DNA of 64,000 nt from Rhodosorus marinus (Eukaryota; Rhodophyta; Stylonematophyceae; Stylonematales; Stylonemataceae): assembly GCA_029953675.1 (NCBI GenBank), contig JAMWBK010000011.1:248001-312000 (forward strand). The letters run 5' to 3'. The translations under genes and the position numbers were made by a program. A model generated the notes under the pieces. The model ran no database searches and was not told where the DNA came from. It worked only from the letters and a program-made list of their open reading frames with translations. Positions 54,923 through 64,000 of the stretch are shown one piece after another. How positions within the stretch are numbered: position 1 is the stretch's first letter; the number at the start of each line of letters is the position of its first letter.

Positions 54923-55289
54923 CGAAAAACACCTACCCCTCTATCTCCAGCCAACTCCGACAAACGACTCAGCTTTCCTCATTGCTGCCAGGTTACAGTA
55001 GAGTCGACCTGAAAGTCTTGAATGTGACCATCATCGCTTAGCAGCAAGTGAGCGACTGTCCTGGGCAGTCGCTATCTACACCACCAGTAAAGCAAAAACA
55101 GTCAATGACAAGCCGTCTGACACTCGCTCGTCAACGGTGGCCGTAATGGCGGTGAAGTTTGCTGTCATGGAATGACGTAGAACCGAGGTGGAGGAGGGCG
55201 AGGGGGGTGCTTTCGAACTGTCGCGAAGAAAAGTTGTGGGAAAAAGTCTGTGAAAAGATTATTTAAAGAACGCTTTTGGTATTTCATCG
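54923..55289. other. Intergenic, upstream of the importin gene
   Basis: G/A-rich plus-strand sequence from 55130 leads to the importin start. No gene recognised. Confidence 0.5.
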
Positions 55290-58200
55290 ATGGAGGTGGA
55301 CGAGGTGGAGAAGCTTCTTCAACTGGCCCTAACGCCAGATTCCAAAGCGATTCAGGCAGCGGAGGAGAAGCTCAAGGAGCTAACCAAGACATCCGGAGGA
55401 TGTGGTCTGCTGTTACAGGTCTTACGGGGATCTAGAAACTCGTCCACGCGGCAGTTGGCGGCGACGCTTCTCAGACGGCACTTCCCGAAGGTTTGGGCTG
55501 AGGTGCCAGCGGCGGACCGGACGGCAGTGAAGGCTGGACTTGTGGATCTACTGGCCAGAGATGAGGATGATGAAGTAAGGAGCGCAATCAGTATTTTAGC
55601 TGCCGCGTTGACGTCGTCGGAGCCTTGGCCAGAGCTTCCGCGATACGCGCTTCAGATGATCGAGCCAGCGCAGAAAGATTCTACGAGGAAGATGGGATTC
55701 TCGATGCTGAAAATGCTCCTGGAGTCAGCTGGGCCTGACAACTTTCCGTTGCCGCTGGTGCTCCCGGCCGCGGCTTTCGCGATCAGCTCAGATCCGAGCG
55801 TTCAAGTGAGGATAAACGCACTTCATACTTACGGATCACTTCTAATCACGTTCCCAGACGACGCTGGTAAGCGAGCAGCTAATCATGATACGCTATCCAC
55901 CGACAAACTGAAATGACGAAATCACTTTTGCACACGGTCAGAGCTACTCAGCTCACTGCCAAAGGCTATAGAGGCTTCGCGAGGTCTGTTTGAGAATGCA
56001 AGAGTTAGTGGAACAGTGTCCGAAGACGAGCTGGACTTGGTTGCGTGCTCCATTTTCGAGATATTTGCCGAGATTCTCGAACTCTGGACGACGAAAGTCC
56101 GCGAAATATTTCCTATGATGCTGAGCTTTTCCCTCGAAGAGGCTCTTCGTCCTCATCCGAGGGACTCCATGTTACCGGCGTCACGAGAAGCTGCGACCGA
56201 ATTCGTCGCGACTTGCGTCACTCTCTTTCCGAAGGCCGTTCGGCGAGCTACGATGAGCGACCAGTGTATTGACGCTTCGTTTCAGTTAATGGTCGAGTCG
56301 GAAGGAGGTAGGTAGCGCAGCTATTCCTTCCCATTGCAAACCTTTGAAACCCCTCTCTGAAACAAGTTAGGCGTTTTCTCTAGACGCTGCATCTGCTTTT
56401 GAGGGTGACCTTGACGACGACGAAACAACGGCACTGATGCTTGGTGTACGGTTGCTTGATGCAGTAGCGTCAAAGCTACCTTCAAAGGATGTTTACAGCC
56501 GGGGTATGAACGCAGTCCAGAAGCTTGCCGGGTCCACCATGCCCTATCAGAGGGCGATCGCGTACCGGTCCATGGCAATTATGGTTGATGGATGTCGAAA
56601 CGAGGTATTCTTGCACTCCCCCCCCCGGCCCCAGTCTGTAACGAGCAAACACATGACCCTGGGATTCTGTTGATGCCCCACCCCCAAGTTCACCACACAG
56701 GCCAAACAGTTGATTTCGGCGCTCTCGAATGCTTACAAAGGCGATTCAGAAGCGCAGGTCCGTGCCAGCGCGATGAGATCGATCGGGGCTCTAGTCGAAG
56801 GTCTGGAGATTTACGAACTAGATGAGAAGACGCTTAGGGAGGTGCGAGAGATGAGCCTCGAAACATCGATTCTTGGGATAAAGGATCCGGACATCAGAGT
56901 CCGAAAGATCGCGTGCGCCAGCTTGGAGGCGGCGCTTACTGCGTACGCTGACGAAGGCGACATTGCTCCAAGAGTGGATGACATAACCAACGTCCTTTCC
57001 CAAGCCGGAATCCCGGAGGTTTGCCAAGCTCAAGAGGTACTAAGTCTTGGGCTCAGAATTGGTTGATTGAAGGAAAACTCTCACCCGTGCTGTAGGAGGC
57101 CGTGTCAGCAGCTGCTGCTCTGGCTGATGTTGCAGGGGACAGCTTTACTAGGTCCCCAGCTTTCCAAGGAGTCGTTCTGGCAATCTTGGAGTTGATGAGT
57201 TACGAAGATGAAGAGCGTATCCCCGCCAGGGCTGTGGCCACTGCATCTGCAGGGTCAATTCTCAAAGTAATCCGTGCTGATGATCCGAAGAAAGTGGAAC
57301 TGATGAACATGATCGGAACCAAAGCCCTTCAGGGGTACTCAATTGACAGCCCCGAGCTGAGGGAGCACACGCACATATTGTTCGCTCGCCTTGCGGAGAC
57401 GCTTGGCTCGGCTGTCGTAAGCAACATGCGAATCCGTCTTCCCATCTTCTTGACAGTTTGCTTGGAGTACGTGGCTTAACATGTTTCTTTCCCGTCACAC
57501 GTGTAAGACTGCGGTGTTTGCCCGTGAGGTTATCGTGGAAGCTCTTAAGTCACTGGAAAGAGACGATGGCGTCTTTTTAAACGCGGATGGGCAGGAAATT
57601 TCCCCAGACGATTTGGATTTGGAGGATTTCGACGAAGATGAGGGGGGCGGTCCGACAGCGTTTAGCGTGAGGACGGCCCTAATGGACGAGAAAATCGCCG
57701 CAGCGGAGGTGCGTGTGGAGGTCTGGAGGTTTCCCTCACGGGAGGCGTCGCACTGACAGGAGTTTCCCGTTTCTAGGCAATTGGGGCTATCGCCATGACG
57801 GCATCGTCAGAGGATTTCGTCGCCCCGGATCCTCAGGGGCTGACGACTGCCTTCACCAAAGCCATGGATGCCGTCGATCAATACCATGGCTACTATCATG
57901 AGCTTATCCGAGCGTCGACAATCCGACTGGCGGCTAGGATTGCCGTTAGTTCGAAGGGGTCGTTCTTTCAGAATCGAGATGAAATGAGGAAGCGGGCTCT
58001 TGAGAGTACGCTTTCCTCTGTTCAGGACTTTATTCAAAATGATGACGATATACAGGTGATTTGCAACAGTCATCCAGAAGTCTCAATGTATGTGTGCATC
58101 CGTTGTTCGGATCTTAAGACACAACCCATGGCTTTCTCAGGTCGTCGCCGCCGCGTTGGACAGTATTTGTATCATTTGCGATGGACTTGGTCCGGAGGCC

Positions 58201-59445
58201 ATCGAGCCATTCCGCGAAGGAATTAACTTAAGTGTGAAGAGTATACTGGACGGGACAGCCCCAGTCTGTAACGCTGATTTTGAGGCAGACGATCAGGTTC
58301 ACTACGAGGAGGAGGTTGATGGTAAGGGAGAAAACAGCCCCCCGACGCGTCATATAATGGAACTGTCAAAACTCACTCCAATTCCACAACTGCGTACAGA
58401 GCGAAGGGATTTCCTCGTGGACTCTCTCATGGAGGTTTTCGTGAGCCTCTGCAAGGCATACCGAGCCTTTTACGTCAAGGACTTTGCCGCTATGCTTCCG
58501 TTAATTATGGAGCGCTTTTGCAAGAAGAATAATCCACCTGCTGACTTCAGTGCGGCACTCGGAGGAATTGCTGAGAGCTTCAACTACCTTCATTTTGGAA
58601 AGCCCATGGTACCAGCTGGACTCACAGTTGATCAATTGGCCATGGACACGATGGCGGCGGACTCTCTCGCGCCGCAAGTGATTCCAACCGCACTTTTGGG
58701 GATGAAAGAGAAGGAGCATTCCGACATTCGGCGCAATTCGGTTTTCTTAATCGGTACGAAAGGAATGAACAAGAACCCTGCACGTAGGTGGAGATGAAGG
58801 CACTGACAGAGAACGGGGTTGATTTGATTTCAGGTGTAATCATGCATCGATCCAGCAAGTCGGGATTCATATGGGGACACTTTGAGGGGATAGTGCGGGA
58901 GATTGCGAGCTTGTTCGATCAAAATGTCGAACAAGAGAGATCTGTAGTAGACAACGCCTGCGGTTGTCTCGGGAGAATACTCGCATCCGCGCATTGTCCA
59001 CTTTCAGATTCGGACGTCGGCGGGTTTGTAGAAATGATGCTCACCCCGGTGCCTCTGACGACTGATCTAAGCGAGAATTTTTCCGTAGTCCGCGGTTTAC
59101 TTAATATCGTCGGAAGAGGGGACGCTGGCTGGTCTGTAGTTGTTCGCAACGCTGCAAAAGTGGCAGAGGTCGCTGCAAGAAGCGTTCTTATGCACACTGA
59201 TAAGACGAGGGAGGTATGTCAAAAGTCCAGCATCTTAGCATTGCCACTTTGAAGCCTTCTCTAAACTCCAATCGTGGCCTAACTCACAGGTAGCCGATGC
59301 TATGGCCGAGCTGAATGCGGAGGAGATCGGTCAGACCCGACAATTACTCATGGAGATTGCATCGCGCGTTGGGAACAATGTATTGGATTCCACAACTCTC
59401 AGCGCAGACGAGAAGCAATCCCTTGCGGAAGTTTTCCGCGGATAG
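55290..59445 (+). CDS. Importin-beta family karyopherin, IPO4/Kap123-like
   Basis: Ten or so exons: 55290-55866, 55942-56307, 56384-56604, 56701-57036, 57096-~57466, ~57513-57708, 57777-58055, 58141-58753, 58834-59213 and 59290-59445. The junction near 57466-57513 is not settled because the phase of the strong GTACGT donor does not fit the next frame. The protein has about 1160 residues of HEAT repeats. The N-terminus VEKLLQLALTPDSKAIQAAE and STRQLAATLLRRHFPKVW match the Ran-binding importin N-domain. Later repeats include RGMNAVQKLAGSTMPYQRAI, AYADEGDIAPRVDD, an acidic loop DLEDFDEDEGG and YYHELIRASTIRLAAR. Such carriers import ribosomal proteins and histones into the nucleus. The length and acidic loop favour IPO4/IPO5-type proteins over importin-beta1. 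Confidence 0.88.
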
Positions 59446-59903
59446 AACCGGACCAACATATCCTGCTTCGCTGGGTTTAGCTCCTATCTCCTTATTACCA
59501 GGATTCGGACGGTTCTCCACCGAGGGACTACATGGGTCTTTTTTTTGTTTTGTTTCTAGCGCTTAAAAGCTAGCGCAGTTGCTTTCTAACTATTGACTGA
59601 ACGGAATTTGGAGGGAAACCTTAAAATAGCCTTCTGAGACAAGTCTGGAAATCCTCAAGCTTTGCCGAGGCAACCCGAGGCGTGGCCTTGTTGAATATCT
59701 TCTTTTCCGGCAGCTCCAGGTTTACCGTTCTGGCCGCCACTGACGGTCCGCCCGTTCGTGGTTCGATTAAGGTTTGCGAAAATACGTCCCCACCTAATCA
59801 TAGGCAAGCTGCACGCCTCCCTGCTTCGCCAACCTTTGAACCCCTGATTGACTTGCTCCCATCAAATCATGCACTATGCTATAATGGTACGCAGGATTAT
59901 CTC
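59446..59903. other. Convergent intergenic region
   Basis: Between the importin and glutathione synthetase 3' ends. No gene recognised. Confidence 0.6.
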
Positions 59904-61769
59904 CTAGATCAGCGCGGGGGAGTCAACCACAGCCACACCGGCTGCTACTCCACCGTCGTCCACCGCTGAGAGCTTGGTCCTCAGCAAGTGACCCGAGGTT
60001 GAGTTCCTGAGGACAGCTCCGTTCTTCACCAGGTAGACGCCAAACATGCCAAGCTCGAAGACGCTCATACCTTTCACGTATAGCCCATTTCGGACCAAGA
60101 TCGATTCGTTCATTGCGGGTCTTATTCTCTCCATCAGGATGTACGCATTCAGCTCCGTTGCACTCATCCGTTTCAACTCGGAGGCCATTTCCTCCTCGTA
60201 AAGGTTGTTCCCTGTTCGTTAGGTCAAGACTTTTCAGTTGGAAACCGTGTATGGCGGCACTAGCCCGGGGGTTTGCTCACCTCCTCCTTCCCGTTGTGGC
60301 TTGAGCACGTATCCATGTGGGTTGGCAATAGCTAGCTTGGTAGCTTCAACACCGGATTCGCCGCTCATCGACCACTGCTTTGCAAAGCATTTCCGCACGA
60401 GATCGGCCTCCTCCACGTTCGGGAGAAACCTTTCAACAACACCGTCCAGGTCCAGCACCTGCTGAATTTTCTTTGTCCCGACGAGCTGGTAGGCGACGCT
60501 CGGACACTTTGCGGCAGAGGACTGCTCGAGCAACTCCCTAGCCTTCCAACACTTCTCCTCAGGGTAGTCATCTGGGGAGTAGCCGGCCCGGAAGTACACC
60601 ACTGAACCGATGAACTCTTCGACTCCAAGCCCAAGCCCACCGCTTTTGACATGAAGGGCGTGGCCGTCATCATCAAGGACAGTACAGAGCTCGGAGATCT
60701 GTTCGAGGCTCATACGAACGCAGTCGACTGCATGGTTTGCCATCAGGGTCTCGGACAGGCCCTCCTGATCGAAGATGTTGCGCTCGCCGTGTTGAACTAC
60801 CATGATAACCCTCACCGATTGATCTTCTTTCCCCTTCCTCGTTGCGACGAATTCGTCGTGCGCGAATGCCATCGCCGCAGCGAGCTCCGAGAGGAGATGG
60901 TTCTGAGGAAGCTCAACGTTTCCTGAACAACAAACGACAACCATCCAACCGATTTTTGTGAGCGTTGTGAACCCAGCCAGACGCGAGCTGCTAGTAGAGG
61001 GAGGTCAAGCTTAGCAGGTCTTCGTAGCTTACTGTTCGCCAACTTGGTCGTGAACTTGTGCAGAGACGTGGCGCGTGTGGACATGGTGCCAAACGAAGCT
61101 GCGATTGTGTTCAGCTCAACTTGTCGTAGCAGCGGAGTCTGATCCTCGGTTACAAAGTAATCGAAACGACATATCCCGAATTCGATCGGGGACACCTGCC
61201 TGTTTCCGTTCTCTACCACCGCGCTTTTGAATATCCCCATCAACCTGCCGGTGAATTCATCTACTTGAACAACCTCGGAGAGCGTACTGACCATGGAGAG
61301 CGTGTTTCAGGCGCGAGGATCAGTCGATTTGAATGCAGAAGAGATCATTAGCGCAGGTGTATTCGCGGATTCCAAAAACCGCTGAGTAAAGGCCAAGCTT
61401 GTAACTTACTCGAGTAGGAACTGGTGATCTCTAGATATCTCATAAACCAGCCGATTGAGGACAGGTGTGAGCTCACGAGCCTTCCGATAAATCTCCCTGT
61501 TCAACGGAGACGGGAACAGCGAAAAAGGGATATGCACAACCGTTGACCCACTCATCTTCGTCTTCTCCCAATCCTCTCGATCTAAATTTTTTTTAATCCA
61601 AAAGCACTGTGAGTGAGGCACTGAATATAAGATATGCAGATCCCGACCGGAAGGCAACGCGGGTGCTCCGCTTACCATTATCAATTGAGCAGGATTCCGG
61701 AGCGGTCATCACCATTCCATGTGATACTGCATACGTCACGGCTCGCTCAACCAGCCGTGAAACATCCAT
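59904..61769 (-). CDS. GSH2: Glutathione synthetase (eukaryotic type)
   Basis: Five exons: 61769-61676, 61581-61410, 61286-61033, 60922-60281 and 60211-59904, all with matched phase, giving 489 residues. The N-terminus (LVERAVTYAVSHGMVM) is followed by HIPFSLFPSPLNREIYRKA, IEFGICRFDYFV, RQVELNTIAASFGTMSTR, YFRAGYSPDDYP, the ATP-grasp region GYVLKPQREGGG and the C-terminal GHLLRTK Gly-rich segment. These are the landmarks of the eukaryotic enzyme that joins gamma-glutamylcysteine and glycine with ATP. No clear transit peptide is present, so a cytosolic product is likely. With two GST-like and four GPX-like genes in the same window, it adds to a glutathione-related concentration. Confidence 0.95.
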
Positions 61770-62770
61770 GGTAGATTCCTCAATCTAACTACTTAGAACA
61801 CAAGCACCGTCATCATCGAGCCAGCCATGCTGCGACGCTCTTATCCACTTCGCGCAGATGTGATAAACAGAGGACCAGGGGACTTGGATCAGGATGTAGT
61901 CACAATCCTGCGGGATTTCATAGTACTAGAAAGGACGTACAATAGAAGTACGACCCGCTCACGGGAATTTTAGCAAAACCAGTCGGTCAACAGTTCGCCC
62001 AGTAATGTTGACAGTACACGTACTACAACCTCTAGATAGTACATGTACGAAGACAGTAATTGTACGAAAAATGCTCACATACCCCTCAAATGATTCCACT
62101 ATACAAATATAAACAGTCAGCATTTTCATCCATAAACGAGTGTTGCACTTTAAACCATAGAAACTTTAAAATATATTCATATATTATTTTAATCTATCCA
62201 ATCATAATAATCAACCCCTTTTTACATTAAAAACAATACTGTAGGAAGGTTTGTTTATATATTTTTCCCCTCCACTGTAATTGACTCAAATACAGTCAAT
62301 ATAAAATCTATTTTCTAGAATATTCAGGCAAAAGTTTAATAAATTTCGTATAATCAGTCATATTCAATCTAATTTATATCATATAAGAGAAGTATTTGAG
62401 CCTACTAGGATGGACTAGCCAATCTATTCACCACATCCTTTTTTGTTACATTAAACAGAATCTGTAGAAACGACAGGTGTTCGTCTGAGCATGACCATTT
62501 TTTTCAAGGAAAAAAACAACAAATGAAGATATGCGGAAATCGATGCTAAAATCGGGGGGTGGGGTTTTGGGAGGGGGGTTTTGACGTTTTTGGAGAGGGG
62601 CCGTTGTGATCGGTGTTGTAATCCGGTGAGTTGATAGGTGACGTTGAAAAAGGATGGTTTTCGATAGGATTTGAACTGGTGAGGCGGAAGACTAGGTGTT
62701 GGATGAGGAAGGGGGTAGGTGTGGTTGGTTTAGTTTAGGAAACTTTCTTCAAGGGTGAAGGGAGGTTTGG
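61770..62770. other. Divergent intergenic region, glutathione synthetase and ATP synthase beta
   Basis: 62050-62480 is A/T rich. 62550-62600 holds clustered G runs (GGGGGG, GGGG, GGG, GGGGGGG) that could form a G-quadruplex. 62640-62770 is G/T rich on the plus strand, as before other plus-strand genes. No gene recognised. Confidence 0.6.
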
Positions 62771-62777
62771 TATAAAA
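62771..62777 (+). promoter_or_regulatory. Probable TATA box of ATP synthase beta
   Basis: TATAAAA lies 43 bp before the start codon at 62820 in a G/T-rich leader. Confidence 0.5.
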
Positions 62778-62819
62778 CAGGAGGGGGTTTTTTAAGAAGA
62801 AGGATCGAAGGAGGAAAGG

Positions 62820-64000
<1,181 letters not shown>

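Noticed and set aside
62558-62590. G-quadruplex as a specific regulatory element
   Set aside because: The G runs are real, but the whole upstream region is G/T rich, so a special role cannot be argued from sequence alone.

Overview
The window is nuclear DNA of a plastid-bearing eukaryote, most likely a red alga or another red-lineage alga (inference). Almost every recognisable gene is split by short GT-AG introns, mostly 59-130 nt, whose phases join cleanly. It encodes a nuclear mitochondrial ATP synthase beta chain, a V-ATPase B subunit, a bacterial-type DNA polymerase I of the organellar kind, and four glutathione-peroxidase-like proteins with bipartite, twin-arginine (thylakoid-lumen type) leaders. 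No rRNA or CRISPR was seen.

Layout. 0.8-4.3 kb: a calcineurin-like phosphoesterase (+) and an ABC1/ADCK atypical kinase (-) that share one CTAG as their convergent stops. 5.3-9.1 kb: a divergent pair of CPYC-type glutathione-S-transferase-like genes. 9.3-13.2 kb: DNA polymerase I (-) and a small 5' reading frame that may be its N-terminus. 13.3-18.8 kb: degenerate repeats, an unknown plastid-type protein and an SLC35-type nucleotide-sugar transporter. 18.85 kb: a tRNA with a UAU anticodon. 19.7-24.1 kb: a 1414-residue, catalytically degenerate paralogue of DNA polymerase I. 25.6-37.5 kb: four glutathione-peroxidase-like genes, all on the minus strand, with a broken Ty1/copia element between the third and fourth; two of the four have Ser in place of the peroxidatic Cys. 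38.3-40.5 kb: V-ATPase B, then a tRNA-Gln relic. 42.3-43.4 kb: a WD40 protein. 43.8-50.7 kb: four NAD(P)-binding proteins, three identical in protein sequence within a recent ~1.85-kb tandem array. 51.1-52.7 kb: a gag-like relic and its inverted partial copy. 55.3-59.4 kb: an importin-beta (IPO4/Kap123-like). 59.9-61.8 kb: glutathione synthetase. 62.8 kb to the end: ATP synthase beta (partial).

Together: seven genes concern glutathione or thiol peroxides (two GST-like, four GPX-like, one glutathione synthetase), an unusual concentration. The two polymerases look like duplicates: both are split after the Gln that precedes motif C, in phase 0. The most promising undescribed systems are the inactive polymerase-I-like protein and the twin-arginine GPX family with its Ser variants. 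Frame breaks in the copia element and in one GPX gene lie partly at homopolymer runs, so assembly error must be kept in mind. Exon coordinates were worked out by hand from splice sites and reading frame.
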